Positions 44,231-57,266 of a stretch of DNA of 64,000 nucleotides are shown piece by piece. Position 1 is the first letter of the stretch, and each line of letters starts with the position of its first letter. The notes under the pieces were generated by a model. The model was not told the DNA's origin and made no database searches. It was given only the letters and a program-made list of their open reading frames with translations. Source of the DNA: Paracoccus saliphilus. GTDB lineage: Bacteria > Pseudomonadota > Alphaproteobacteria > Rhodobacterales > Rhodobacteraceae. The stretch is from contig NZ_CP067140.1 of NCBI RefSeq assembly GCF_028553805.1, positions 1,240,001 to 1,304,000 on the forward strand, in the 5' to 3' direction. Both the position numbers and the translations under genes were made by a program.

Positions 44231-44722
44231 ATGGTGAAGGTCTGGCACCTCGATCCTGGGTGCGCTGCCGAGTGGCGCGAGATCCGGCTGGCCTCGTTGC
44301 GCGACGCACCCGAGGCCTTCGATGCGACATTTTCGGAATGGCGGGACCGGCCGCTGGCAGATTTCGCGGCGCGGCTTGAAACGGTTCCGACATTCGCGGC
44401 GGGGGACGAGATCGGCTGCGCTTTGGCAGTCGCGTCATGGCAGGCAGGACTGGAACCGCACGATGCGGAACGCGGCTGGCTGCTATCGGTCTTTGCCCGG
44501 CCCGAGGCGCGCGGGTGCGGCTATGCCGAGGCGGCGATCCGGGCGGTTCTGCAGGATGCGGCAATGGCGGGAATGCGCTCGGTCGGGCTGCATGTGCTGG
44601 CGTCGAATTGGGCGGCGCAGGCGCTGTATCGGCGCATGGGATTTCGCGAAACCGGACGTACGAGCGTAACCAATAGCCGGGGCGAGCCTGAAGTCGAGAT
44701 GATCTTGCCGCTTCAGAAATAA
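44231..44722 (+). CDS. GNAT-family N-acetyltransferase
   Basis: The 163-residue product has a GNAT core with the acetyl-CoA loop LLSVFARPEARGCGYAEAAI (R-x2-G-x-G/A-type) and the late AAQALYRRMGFRETGRT. The substrate is unknown. The start at 44231 (MVKVW) has AAAGAAGA about 9 bases upstream. It overlaps nothing downstream and is followed by an 86-base gap before nth. Confidence 0.8.
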   Translation: MVKVWHLDPGCAAEWREIRLASLRDAPEAFDATFSEWRDRPLADFAARLETVPTFAAGDEIGCALAVASWQAGLEPHDAERGWLLSVFARPEARGCGYAEAAIRAVLQDAAMAGMRSVGLHVLASNWAAQALYRRMGFRETGRTSVTNSRGEPEVEMILPLQK

Positions 44723-44808
44723 TCTCAACAGGAATAGCGCGCTTTCCACCGAATTTTAGACATCGGCGGCTTGCATTGCGGCACGGGCGGGGTCAAAACC
44801 GGCTGATC

Positions 44809-45471
44809 ATGGTTCAATCTCGCCGTTTGCCCTCTGCGCTGCCCTTTGTCGATCAGATCGCGATATTCTCGCGATTGGCCGAGGCGAATCCGCATCCCGA
44901 GACCGAACTGGAATTCACCAATCCCTATACGCTGGTCGTGGCAGTGGCCCTGTCGGCGCAGGCGACCGATGTGGGGGTGAACAAGGCGACGAAGGGGCTG
45001 TTTGCCGTGGCCGATACGCCGGCCAAGATGCTGGAACTGGGACTCGAAGGCGTGACCGAACATATCAGGACGATCGGGCTTTACCGACAAAAAGCCAAGA
45101 ATGTCATCGCCTTGTCGCAGATACTGGTGGATGAGTATGGCGGCGAGGTTCCCGATAGCCGTGCTGCCCTGATGAGCCTGCCCGGAGTGGGGCGCAAGAC
45201 CGCGAATGTGGTGCTCAACTGCGCCTTTGGCCATCCATCGCAGGCGGTGGATACGCATATTTTTCGCGTCGGCAATCGCACGCGCGTGGCTCCGGGACGT
45301 GATGTCAACGCGGTAGAGCGTGCGATCGAGGATAATGTGCCGGTGCGGTTCCAGAACCATGCCCATCACTGGCTGATCCTGCATGGCCGCTATATCTGCC
45401 AGGCACGCCGCCCGCGCTGCGGGATCTGCACCATCGCCGACCTGTGCCCCTATGAGGAGAAGACCGAATGA
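44809..45471 (+). CDS. nth: Endonuclease III
   Basis: The 220-residue product has the helix-hairpin-helix LPGVGRKTANVVL with the catalytic lysine (about 130), the aspartate in AVDTHIFRVGNR (about 148), and the [4Fe-4S] ligands CQARRPRCGICTIADLC at the C-terminus. It removes oxidised pyrimidines and nicks abasic sites. The start at 44809 (MVQSR) begins the known fold. It overlaps the downstream kinase gene by 4 bases. Confidence 0.95.
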   Translation: MVQSRRLPSALPFVDQIAIFSRLAEANPHPETELEFTNPYTLVVAVALSAQATDVGVNKATKGLFAVADTPAKMLELGLEGVTEHIRTIGLYRQKAKNVIALSQILVDEYGGEVPDSRAALMSLPGVGRKTANVVLNCAFGHPSQAVDTHIFRVGNRTRVAPGRDVNAVERAIEDNVPVRFQNHAHHWLILHGRYICQARRPRCGICTIADLCPYEEKTE

Positions 45472-46481
45472 CCACCCCCTACGTGATCGGCATCGGCAAT
45501 GCGGTGATGGATGTTATCTCTCCCACGGACGATGATCGGCTCCAAGCCCTGGGTATAGAGAAGGGCATCATGCAACTGATCGAGCGTGAGCGGTCGGAAT
45601 ACCTGATGGCCGCGCAGGCCGACGATCACGGGCCGGGGCAGGCCGAGGCGCGGCTGGTGCCGGGCGGATCGGTGGCCAATACACTGGCCGGGATCGGGGC
45701 GATGGGGCTGCGCACAGCCTTTATCGGGCGGGTCGCCGATGACAGCCTGGGCCGGACCTATGCCGACAAGACCGAGGCGGCGGGGACGCGTTTCGTCAAC
45801 CCGCCGGTCAAGGGCGATGTCCTGCCCACTTCGCGCAGCATCATCCTTGTGACGCCGGATGGCGAACGGTCGATGAATACCTATCTGGGCATCTCGACCG
45901 AACTGGGTCCGGAACATGTCGCGCCCGAAGTGTTCGAGGGCGCTGGCTGGTTGTTCCTCGAAGGTTATCTCTTCGACAAACCCAAGGGGAAAGAGGCTTT
46001 TCTGAAGGCCGCGAAATGCTGTCATGAAGCCGGCGGGCTAGCGGGCATTGCCCTGTCCGATCCGTTCTGCGTGGATCGCCACCGCGAGGATTTCCGGCGG
46101 CTCGTGGCGGGGCCGATGGATTACGTGATCGGCAATGTCCATGAATGGACCTCGCTCTATCAGACCGAGGATCTCGAGGTCGCTTTGGCGCAGGCCGTGG
46201 CGGATTGCGGCACGGTGATCTGCACCCGTTCGGGCGAGGACGCGATCCTGATTCGCGATGGTGAACGGGTTCTGGCACCGGTGCATAAGGTGGTGCCGGT
46301 GGATGCCACGGGGGCAGGGGACCAGTTCGCCGCCGGGTTGATCCACGGCTTGGCCACGGGCGCACCGCTGGAAATTGCCGGACGAATGGGTTGCATCGCC
46401 GCGGCCGAAGTGATCGGCCATGTCGGGCCGCGGCCCGAGCGGGATATCCTGGCGGATTTCCGGGCCGAAGGCTTGATCTGA
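45468..46481 (+). CDS. PfkB-family sugar kinase, adenosine kinase-like
   Basis: The 337-residue product has PfkB signatures: LVPGGSVANTLAGIGAMG near the N-terminus and DATGAGDQFAAG with the catalytic aspartate at about residue 285. Rhodobacterales relatives are annotated adenosine kinase; ribokinase-type sugar specificity remains possible. Its start overlaps the nth stop. The region after 46481 is IS debris. Confidence 0.82.
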   Translation: MTTPYVIGIGNAVMDVISPTDDDRLQALGIEKGIMQLIERERSEYLMAAQADDHGPGQAEARLVPGGSVANTLAGIGAMGLRTAFIGRVADDSLGRTYADKTEAAGTRFVNPPVKGDVLPTSRSIILVTPDGERSMNTYLGISTELGPEHVAPEVFEGAGWLFLEGYLFDKPKGKEAFLKAAKCCHEAGGLAGIALSDPFCVDRHREDFRRLVAGPMDYVIGNVHEWTSLYQTEDLEVALAQAVADCGTVICTRSGEDAILIRDGERVLAPVHKVVPVDATGAGDQFAAGLIHGLATGAPLEIAGRMGCIAAAEVIGHVGPRPERDILADFRAEGLI

Positions 46482-46510
46482 TCGCGGCGGTTGCCGCTGG
46501 TCTCAGCGTG

Positions 46511-46722
46511 CTCTGCCTACTGAAAACGGGACCGTTTGAGGTTAGAGTTCTCGGCTACTCTTTCTTGGCTGGGAGAGGAGCGGAAACGCATAAAAGCATC
46601 GAAGTTCATGGGCGCACAGAAGGCGTTCATTCTGAAGCAGGGCGAAGACGGGATGCCCGTGGCCGAGATTTACCGCAAGGCGGGGATAAGCCAGGCGACC
46701 TATTTCAACTGGAAGAAAAATT
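46511..46722 (+). mobile_element. IS3-family (IS407-like) orfA remnant
   Basis: The frame has SKFMGAQKAFILKQGEDGMP and AEIYRKAGISQATYFNWKKN, the helix-turn-helix of IS407-like orfA, which breaks off at 46722 exactly next to the tRNA-Ser 3' CCA. The sequence upstream (about 46511-46590) has the A/T-rich look of an IS left end. No stop or full orfB remains. Confidence 0.75.
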
Positions 46723-46723
46723 A

Positions 46724-46813
46724 TGGCGGAGCAGGTGGGATTCGAACCCACGGGACCATCTCTGGCCCGGCCGATTTCAAGTCGGCTGCCTTAGACCACT
46801 CGACCACTGCTCC
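46724..46813 (-). tRNA. tRNA-Ser (anticodon TGA)
   Basis: On the minus strand the acceptor GGAGCAG pairs with CTGCTCC, followed by G and encoded CCA. The long variable arm (CGGGCCAGAGATGGTCCC) is typical of serine tRNAs, and the anticodon loop CTTGAAA reads TGA. It is 90 nt and intact despite IS remnants on both sides. Confidence 0.97.
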
Positions 46814-46899
46814 GCCCGTCTACCTACTTGCTACTTTGGGATTTGCCAAGGCAGAGTGAGGATAATCTTCCCTGTTTTTAGCGGGTGCATTCGTAGAAC

Positions 46900-47081
46900 T
46901 TATACAGTCTTTTTCAGTTTTTTGGCGGGGGTAATGCCGCCGATGCCTAGGTTCGGGCGGTCGTTGTTGTAAGTCCAGAACCGTTGTGTGGCGTGATCCT
47001 GAGCCTCTTCGATGATTCGATCCAGGCTTCGAATAACTCTCTCTGCAAGCCGCGAAAAGTCGATCTCGATGACCTAGCCTT
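46900..47081 (-). mobile_element. IS3-family orfB C-terminal remnant
   Basis: On the minus strand the frame reads RLAERVIRSLDRIIEEAQDH then RFWTYNNDRPNLGIGGITPA and ends at 46900. This is the tail of IS3/IS407-type transposase orfB. It lies beyond tRNA-Ser and runs opposite to the orfA remnant at 46511-46722, so the two come from separate or rearranged insertions. The following stretch to 47327 contains nothing else I recognise. Confidence 0.78.
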
Positions 47082-47327
47082 GCGGGCACCGGTCAGACCG
47101 GCAAGCAGATCGGCGATCTCCTCGTTCAACTTGCCGATAAAGCCCCGCTTATCCAGCCCCTTACTATCGGGGGGTATCCACTCAGTGTGGAGTAACACCA
47201 GCTCTTCTACCAGATTCGGGCCCGTCGTGACGCAGGTTCAAGGCCGGTGCACTAAACCACACTGCCCCACCCCCGAGGCATGCTCGATTATCTTGCCGCG
47301 TGGGCAGGCGCAATCTCTCGGCGCAAC

Positions 47328-47834
47328 TCAGCGGCGCAATGTGACCACGTTCGAGGCTCCGGCAATCTCGACCCGGGTCACGCCGGCAAGCTGCGTATTC
47401 GACAAGGACAATGCTGCCGTGATAGAATCGACAGCCGGATTGGTGGGGAGCCGGGCCGCTTCGTCCGTTGGAGGCGGTGGAACCGCCACGAAACGCAGCC
47501 GCAGCACGCCATCGGGGTCGGGCGATATGCGTCCGCGCGGCTGTGGGCGCAGGGTGACAAGTTCGGCATCGTGATAACCCTTGGTCGGAGCGATGCCCGT
47601 GACCACGAGCAGACGCCCTTCGTTCAGTGGCTCCCACCTTGCCGACAGGATCTGGGGGATGCCGGCGCGGCGATCGCCCGCAGCTTCATAGCCGCCTTCG
47701 GGGGCAAGCGTAGTGGCTTGGTCTCTGCTGCCGCCTCCCCAGCCAAGCGGGTTCCAGCCGCTGTCGCTGAATCGGCCGCCACAGCCGGACAGCAGCAGCG
47801 CAGAGATCAGCAGAGGTGCGGTCAGTTTCGTCAT
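47328..47834 (-). CDS. Lipoprotein of unknown function
   Basis: The product (168 residues) has a lipoprotein signal ending LLLSGCGG (Cys about 18) and a mature domain with IPQILSARWEPLNEGRLLVV and VTRVEIAGASNVVTLRR. The beta-rich mature part resembles proteins conserved in Rhodobacterales without known role. It is divergent from sufE. Confidence 0.65.
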   Translation of the reverse strand: MTKLTAPLLISALLLSGCGGRFSDSGWNPLGWGGGSRDQATTLAPEGGYEAAGDRRAGIPQILSARWEPLNEGRLLVVTGIAPTKGYHDAELVTLRPQPRGRISPDPDGVLRLRFVAVPPPPTDEAARLPTNPAVDSITAALSLSNTQLAGVTRVEIAGASNVVTLRR

Positions 47835-47948
47835 TTGGCTTCCCCCGAAGGTTTTGCCCGATTGTTAGGGGAAAGTGACGCGTCGTTAAAGCCTCTTTGA
47901 CCTTCGCCCCCGCCCGCGTTAATCCGTCATCGAAAAAAGGAGCCCCCA

Positions 47949-48359
47949 ATGGCCAGTCCCGCATTCGAAGACATCGCTGACACTTTCGACTTCCTGGATG
48001 ACTGGGAGGAGCGCTACCGGCATGTGATCGAGCTGGGTAAGGCCATGCCCCCGATGGAACCGGCGCTGCAGGTGCCCGCGACGAAGGTCGAGGGTTGCGC
48101 CAGCCAGGTCTGGATCATGCCGCGGATCGAGGATGGGCGCTTCGATTTCATGGGCGATAGCGATGCGATGATCGTGCGCGGGCTGATCGCGATCCTGCAT
48201 GCGCTCTATTCCGGCCTGACCGTGGCAGAGGTGGGGCAGGTGGATGCGCAGGCCGAACTGGCGCGGCTTGGACTGGACGAGCATCTGTCATCGCAGCGCT
48301 CGAACGGTTTGCGCGCCATGGTGGTGCGGATCAGGCAGCTCGCTGCCGCCGCAGCGTGA
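47949..48359 (+). CDS. sufE: SufE-family sulfur acceptor
   Basis: The 136-residue product has the SufE fold with the acceptor cysteine in [11 protein letters not shown] (about residue 50). SufE takes persulfide sulfur from SufS and passes it to the SUF scaffold. AAAAAAGGAG lies upstream of the ATG. Its end overlaps the convergent mnmA by 29 bases. Confidence 0.92.
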   Translation: MASPAFEDIADTFDFLDDWEERYRHVIELGKAMPPMEPALQVPATKVEGCASQVWIMPRIEDGRFDFMGDSDAMIVRGLIAILHALYSGLTVAEVGQVDAQAELARLGLDEHLSSQRSNGLRAMVVRIRQLAAAAA

Positions 48360-49503
48360 TCCAGCCACCGCCCAGCACGCGGGTGCCGTCGGTTTCATAG
48401 AACACGCAGGCCTGGCCGGGGCTGACACCTTCCTCGGCATCCAGCAATTCGACCTCGGCACGGCCATTTTCCAATGGGCGCAGGATCGCCGGGCGCGGAG
48501 GCCGGGTCGAGCGGATGCGGACCGAGCAGGGGATCTCGCCCGTGAATGGCTGATCGCCCAGCCAGTTGACTTCGGAGACCGGAACGATGGTCGTGGCCAG
48601 CTCGGATTTCGGGCCGACGATCACTTGCCGGGTTTCGGGATCGAGGCGGACGACATAGAGCGGTTCGCCCAATCCACCGATGCCCAGCCCGCGGCGCTGG
48701 CCGACCGTGTAATGGATCACGCCGCGATGTTGGGCCAGCACGTTACCCTCCATATCCACGATTTCGCCCGGATCGGCGGCGCCGGGGCGCAGCTTTTCGA
48801 TCACGCTCGCATAATCGCCATTCGGCACGAAGCAGATATCCTGGCTGTCGGGCTTGTCGGCAACCGACAGGCCGTATTCGGTGGCCAGCGCCCGGGTTTC
48901 TGCCTTGCTGACCAGATGGCCGAGCGGAAAGCGCAGGTAATCCAGCTGCTCTTGCGTGGTCGAGAACAGGAAATAGCTTTGATCGCGGGCCGGATCGGCG
49001 GCCATGTGCAGTTCGGCCCGCCCGGCACCGGGTTTGCGCTGGATATAATGTCCGGTCGCCATGCAATCGGCATCCAGGTCGCGCGCGGTTTCCAGCAGGT
49101 CGCGGAACTTCACCCGCTCGTTGCAGCGGATGCAGGGCACCGGGGTCGCCCCGGCCAGGTAGGCATCGGCGAATTCGTCGATGACCGATTCGCGGAACTT
49201 GTTCTCGTAATCCAGAACGTAATGCGGAAAGCCCATCCGCTCGGCCACCCGGCGGGCATCGTGAATATCCTGCCCGGCACAGCAGGCGCCTTTCTTGGCC
49301 AGCGCCGCGCCGTGATCGTAAAGCTGCAGCGTGACCCCGATCACGTCATAACCCTCTGATTTCAGCTTGGCAGCCACGACCGAACTGTCGACGCCGCCCG
49401 ACATCGCCACCACCACGCGCGTCTGCGCGGGCGGTTTGGCAAAGCCGAGGCTGTTCAATTCGGCATCGCGCGCCGGGGCGCGATCGGGGGCAAGAAAGAT
49501 CAT
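48331..49503 (-). CDS. mnmA: tRNA-specific 2-thiouridylase
   Basis: The product (about 390 residues) has the PP-loop [34 protein letters not shown], and [13 protein letters not shown] with the cysteine pair used in sulfur transfer. It thiolates U34 of tRNA-Lys, -Glu and -Gln. A start at 49503 (MIFLAP) is used; the frame is open a few codons further. It overlaps sufE by 29 bases at its 3' end, an interesting pairing because both are sulfur-transfer proteins. Confidence 0.95.
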   Translation of the reverse strand: MIFLAPDRAPARDAELNSLGFAKPPAQTRVVVAMSGGVDSSVVAAKLKSEGYDVIGVTLQLYDHGAALAKKGACCAGQDIHDARRVAERMGFPHYVLDYENKFRESVIDEFADAYLAGATPVPCIRCNERVKFRDLLETARDLDADCMATGHYIQRKPGAGRAELHMAADPARDQSYFLFSTTQEQLDYLRFPLGHLVSKAETRALATEYGLSVADKPDSQDICFVPNGDYASVIEKLRPGAADPGEIVDMEGNVLAQHRGVIHYTVGQRRGLGIGGLGEPLYVVRLDPETRQVIVGPKSELATTIVPVSEVNWLGDQPFTGEIPCSVRIRSTRPPRPAILRPLENGRAEVELLDAEEGVSPGQACVFYETDGTRVLGGGWITLRRQRAA

Positions 49504-49657
49504 GGATGGGCTCCGGGCCAAGTGGCCATCATCGATTTACGTAGAAATATAGGCAAATGCCAAGCATTCTCAACCCGAACAATGCATCGGGCTAACCCGG
49601 AATTAAGCTTTTTGTGACCAGAATTCCCTGACTTTATCAAGAACAGGGAACAGAGTC

Positions 49658-49924
49658 GTGACGAAGAAAGACCGCCCTCTGACCGCGACCTTGCCGGATG
49701 GGACGATCCTGACGGTTGCGGATTTGCCGCCACCTTCGACCCGTTGGGTTGCATCTCGCAAGGAAACTGTCGTGAATGCAGTCGCTTACGAGTTGATCTC
49801 ACGCGAAGAGGCACTGGAGCGATACGGCCTCTCCGAGGAGGAGTTCGATAGCTGGTGCCGTGCGATGATCGAGCACGGACCTGCTGCATTGAAGGTGACG
49901 TTACTGCAGCGTTACAGAAAATAG
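49658..49924 (+). CDS. sciP: CtrA inhibitor SciP
   Basis: The product (88 residues) is a DUF1153 helix-turn-helix protein with TATLPDGTILTVADLPP, STRWVASRKETVVNAV, and LSEEEFDSWCRAMIEHG. In Caulobacter SciP restrains CtrA-activated genes. A GTG start at 49658 is used with AGGGAA upstream. It is immediately upstream of ctrA on the same strand. Confidence 0.93.
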   Translation: MTKKDRPLTATLPDGTILTVADLPPPSTRWVASRKETVVNAVAYELISREEALERYGLSEEEFDSWCRAMIEHGPAALKVTLLQRYRK

Positions 49925-49945
49925 TGGATCTCGGAGGAAACAACT

Positions 49946-49969
49946 TTAAGGTGCATTAAGATTCCTTAA
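49946..49969. promoter_or_regulatory. Three TTAA half-sites on one helical face upstream of ctrA
   Basis: TTAA occurs at 49946-49949, 49956-49959 and 49966-49969, exactly 10 bases apart, in the sciP-ctrA gap. CtrA boxes in Caulobacter are TTAA-N7-TTAA; here the spacer is 6. They could still be CtrA or SciP contact sites for autoregulation. This is a positional inference. Confidence 0.45.
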
Positions 49970-50024
49970 ATACAATCTGAAGTAACCTTACCGGAATCAT
50001 AGATCGACCAGGACCACGGATGTC

Positions 50025-50735
50025 ATGAGAATTTTGCTAGTAGAAGATGACCCCAGCACCGCCCGCGCCATCGAACTGATGCTGGTTTCCGCCAGTTACA
50101 ATGTTTTCGTCACCGATATGGGTGAGGAAGGCATCGATCTGGCAAAGCTTTACGATTACGATCTGATCCTCCTGGATCTGGACCTGCCCGACATGAATGG
50201 CATGGAGGTCGTGCGGAATATCCGCCTCGCCCGGATCGATACGCCGATCCTCATCCTGACCGGCTCGGATGACATGGAAGACAGGCTGCGCGGTTTCGGC
50301 TTCGGGGCTGACGATTACATGACCAAGCCCTTTAACCGCGAGGAGTTGCAGGCCCGTATCCGCGCCATCGTGCGCCGTTCGCAGGGGCATAGTCAGGCGA
50401 TCATCCAGATCGGCGAGATCACGGTGAACCTTGATGCCCGCGCGGTCGAGGTGCGGGGCAGGCCGGTTAATCTGACCGGCAAGGAATACCAGATCGTCGA
50501 GCTTCTGGCGATGCGCAAGGGCACCACGCTGACCAAGGAGATGTTCCTCAACCATCTCTATGGGGGCATGGACGAACCCGAGTTGAAAATCATCGATGTC
50601 TTCATCTGCAAGCTACGCAAGAAGCTGTTCGAGGCGCTTGGCTATGACAGCCCGATCGAAACGGTCTGGGGGCGCGGCTATGTGATGCGTGACCCGGCTC
50701 CCGTGGAAGAGAGGAAGGTAGCCGTCGGAGGCTGA
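50025..50735 (+). CDS. ctrA: Cell-cycle response regulator CtrA
   Basis: The 236-residue OmpR-type regulator has a receiver domain with the phosphoacceptor aspartate at about residue 51 ([16 protein letters not shown]) and a winged-helix C-terminus ending [20 protein letters not shown] and VWGRGYVM. It is the master regulator of motility, division and gene-transfer-agent genes in alphaproteobacteria. The sciP gene and TTAA sites lie directly upstream. Confidence 0.96.
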   Translation: MRILLVEDDPSTARAIELMLVSASYNVFVTDMGEEGIDLAKLYDYDLILLDLDLPDMNGMEVVRNIRLARIDTPILILTGSDDMEDRLRGFGFGADDYMTKPFNREELQARIRAIVRRSQGHSQAIIQIGEITVNLDARAVEVRGRPVNLTGKEYQIVELLAMRKGTTLTKEMFLNHLYGGMDEPELKIIDVFICKLRKKLFEALGYDSPIETVWGRGYVMRDPAPVEERKVAVGG

Positions 50736-55207
<4,472 letters not shown>

Positions 55208-55235
55208 GTCCGGCTTCATTGCGTCCCGCGATGGC

Positions 55236-55285
55236 TGGGGCTCTGCCCCAGACCCCGGGATATTTGCATGAAGAAGAAATGGGAC
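55236..55285 (+). repeat. Dispersed hairpin plus GAAGAAGAAA element, copy C
   Basis: GGGGCTCTGCCCCAGACCCC, then GGGATATTTGCATGAAGAAG and AAAT. It matches the copies at 366-460 and 15604-15668 in the order hairpin, CCCCG-GGATATTTG, GAAGAAGAAA. It lies just 3' of recG. Confidence 0.65.
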
Positions 55286-55343
55286 GAGCCCGGCACAATC
55301 CCGAAGGTTGCGCCCATGGCCCGGATCTGGTCTTGTGAGCCGT

Positions 55344-55413
55344 GACGGGGGCGCCCATCCGGGCTGAGATGCACCCTTTGAACCTGAACCAGATCATGCT
55401 GGCGGAGGAAGTC
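55344..55413 (+). promoter_or_regulatory. TPP (THI-element) riboswitch
   Basis: The conserved thi-box signature is present: GGGGGCGCCC then GGGCTGAGATGCACCC, TTTGAACCTGAACCAGATCA, and the closing CTGGCGGAGGAAGTC. These form the pyrimidine- and pyrophosphate-sensing arms of the TPP riboswitch. It precedes thiD by about 55 bases, and the GGGGGAGG ribosome site of thiD could be hidden upon TPP binding. Confidence 0.93.
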
Positions 55414-55468
55414 GCGTTGCCGTCATGGCCTTCACATGTCGCCCGCGTGCCGCGCCGGGGGAGGCAAG

Positions 55469-56263
55469 ATGATTCCGAATATTCTGTCGATCGCGGGCTC
55501 CGATCCTTCGGGCGGGGCGGGAATCCAGGCCGATCTCAAGGCGATTTCGGCCAATGGCGGCTATGGCATGGCCGCGATCACTGCCCTGACCGTGCAGAAC
55601 ACGCAGGGCGTCAGCGCGGTTCAGATGGTGCCGCCGGATTTCGTGGCGGCGCAGATCGGGGCGGTTTTCGACGATATCCGCGTCGATGCCGTCAAGATCG
55701 GCATGCTGGGGGATGCGGCGGTGATCGCTGCCGTGGCGCGGGCGCTGGAGGGGCGGGGTTGTCCCATCGTGCTGGACCCGGTGATGGTTGCCAAGGGTGG
55801 CGACCGGCTGCTGGCGGTCGATGCAGTTGCGGCACTGCGCGAGTTGCTGATCCCGCGCGCCACGATCATCACCCCGAACCTGCCCGAGGCCGCCGATCTG
55901 CTTGGATGCGCCGAAGCGCGGGATCGCGCGGGGATGGAGGCGCAGGCAAGTGCTTTGATGGACCTGGGGCCGCAGGCGGTCCTGCTGAAGGGTGGGCATC
56001 TGGGAGGGGCCGACTCGCCGGATCTGTTGGTTAGCGCGAATCGGATACAGTGGTTGGAGAGCGCGCGCCACGCGACTCGCAACAGCCATGGAACAGGATG
56101 CACGCTGTCTTCGGCACTGGCCACGCAGCTGGCCTTGTCGGAGGAGGTTGGACAAGCCGTGGAAGCCGCAAAATCATATGTTTACAGGGCATTGATTGCC
56201 GCTGACCGGCTTCGGGTCGGGCAGGGACACGGCCCCCTGGATCATTTCTGGGCGCTTCGATAA
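55469..56263 (+). CDS. thiD: Hydroxymethylpyrimidine (phosphate) kinase
   Basis: The 264-residue product has IAGSDPSGGAGIQADLKAIS at the N-terminus, GDRLLAVDAV, and the C-terminal GTGCTLSSALATQLA with the anion-hole motif of the ribokinase fold. It phosphorylates HMP and HMP-P in thiamine synthesis or salvage. GGGGGAGG lies 4-5 bases upstream of the ATG. The upstream riboswitch controls it. No other thi genes are beside it. Confidence 0.95.
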   Translation: MIPNILSIAGSDPSGGAGIQADLKAISANGGYGMAAITALTVQNTQGVSAVQMVPPDFVAAQIGAVFDDIRVDAVKIGMLGDAAVIAAVARALEGRGCPIVLDPVMVAKGGDRLLAVDAVAALRELLIPRATIITPNLPEAADLLGCAEARDRAGMEAQASALMDLGPQAVLLKGGHLGGADSPDLLVSANRIQWLESARHATRNSHGTGCTLSSALATQLALSEEVGQAVEAAKSYVYRALIAADRLRVGQGHGPLDHFWALR

Positions 56264-56341
56264 TTCAAAATGTTCTCATAAAGTTCTTTACAGGCGGGTG
56301 CGGATATGAGAACAAAGCAGCAACACGAAGGAGTTGCCATC

Positions 56342-56437
56342 ATGAACCGCGAATTCGTTTCCGATCTGCTCGGCGTTGCCGCATTGTCCGTGACCACCAT
56401 CGTCATTCTCTGGCTGCCAGCCATCCTGCAAGCCTGA
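56342..56437 (+). CDS. Small single-pass membrane protein (31 residues)
   Basis: The frame gives a 31-residue peptide with one hydrophobic helix (DLLGVAALSVTTIVILWLP) after a short polar start MNREFVS. AAGGAG sits 8-9 bases upstream of the ATG, and a strong terminator follows at 56509, so it looks like a genuine monocistronic small gene. I do not recognise a family. Confidence 0.55.
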   Translation: MNREFVSDLLGVAALSVTTIVILWLPAILQA

Positions 56438-56508
56438 CCTACTGCCCCGCGTTGCATCATCGGCGCCGCGCCTGTGCGCCGTCACTGTCTCCCTGCACGC
56501 GCAACTTG

Positions 56509-56536
56509 ACCGGCCCCATCGCGGGCCGGTTTTTTC
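56509..56536 (+). terminator. Rho-independent terminator
   Basis: CCGGCCC (56510-56516) pairs with GGGCCGG (56523-56529) around a short loop, followed by TTTTTT at 56530-56535. It ends the transcript of the small membrane protein gene (and possibly thiD). It is 60 bases before the second copy of the 11-bp-unit repeat. Confidence 0.85.
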
Positions 56537-56596
56537 TTTGCCGAGATCGATTGCACTGGCGTCACGCAAAGGTGAAGACGGCAGGGAAGCGTGCGT

Positions 56597-56730
56597 TGCC
56601 TGTGTACGGGTTGTGTACGCCCTGTGCATATCTGGTGTACCGGTTGTGCAGCCCGAAATCCGGCATTTACTATGTCAGGCGGCGGCCGCCGTTGCACATG
56701 ACAACGGGGCGCAACGCTCGTAACCGTTGC
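56597..56730 (+). repeat. 134-bp dispersed element with 11-bp GTGYAC units, copy 2
   Basis: It aligns without gaps to the minus strand of 12187-12320. The first part (56602-56656) is five 11-base units beginning GTGTAC, GTGTAC, GTGCAT, GTGTAC and GTGCAG. The element lies between a terminator and the convergent 3' end of the NifU/SufU-like gene. The frame LPVYGLCTPCAYLVYRLCS is open through it, as in copy 1, but there is no start with a ribosome site near. Confidence 0.7.
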
Positions 56731-56761
56731 GTGGTGTTTTCCGAATGCGCTGCGGGAAGGG

Positions 56762-57205
56762 TCAGGCCCCTGCCTGCGCCTCGTCCATGGCCGCGAGTGT
56801 CGCTTCCCATGCCAGCAGGATCGAAGCATGGCGGTTCGGGTATTCCCGCGCCGGCAGCAATGCCTCGAGTTCAGCAAAGGGCGCGCCCGGCGCCTCTCCA
56901 CCCTGTTTCAGCATGGATTTCAGCTGGTCGCGGGTCGTCTCGATTTGCTCGCGCGTTTGGCCGATGACCGCCGAGCCGAGCACGGAGGCTGAAGCCTGCC
57001 CTAGGGCGCAGGCGCGGACTTGTTGAGCGAATTCAGCTATTTGATCATCTTGCACGATGACGTCCACGGTCACCGAGGACCCACAATGGGGCGAGCGGCG
57101 CATGGCGCTGCCTTCGGGGGCGGTCAGCCGCCCCTGATGCGGGATCGAGGTGGTCAGCGCCAGAATCCGGCGCGAGTAGAGTTGCATCAGATCGCTATCG
57201 CTCAT
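56762..57205 (-). CDS. NifU/SufU-like iron-sulfur cluster scaffold protein
   Basis: The 147-residue product has the NifU-N fold: an N-terminal helix with LMQLYSRRILALTTSIP, HCGSSVTVDVIV, and VRACALGQASASVLGSAVIG with a conserved cysteine. The first two cysteines (HCGS and RACA) fit scaffold ligands; a third typical Cys near the C-terminus is not seen. It fits Fe-S or sulfur relay together with sufE elsewhere in the window. It is divergent from hisI. Confidence 0.78.
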   Translation of the reverse strand: MSDSDLMQLYSRRILALTTSIPHQGRLTAPEGSAMRRSPHCGSSVTVDVIVQDDQIAEFAQQVRACALGQASASVLGSAVIGQTREQIETTRDQLKSMLKQGGEAPGAPFAELEALLPAREYPNRHASILLAWEATLAAMDEAQAGA

Positions 57206-57266
57206 CGGTCTTCCCCGCGCGGTCCATTCGTCCTAGATAGGTGTCCCGATTGCGAAAGGAAACCCG

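Noticed and set aside
46947..47198. 83-codon minus-strand frame beyond the IS3 remnant
   Set aside because: Overlaps the better supported orfB tail in another frame and has no recognisable domain.
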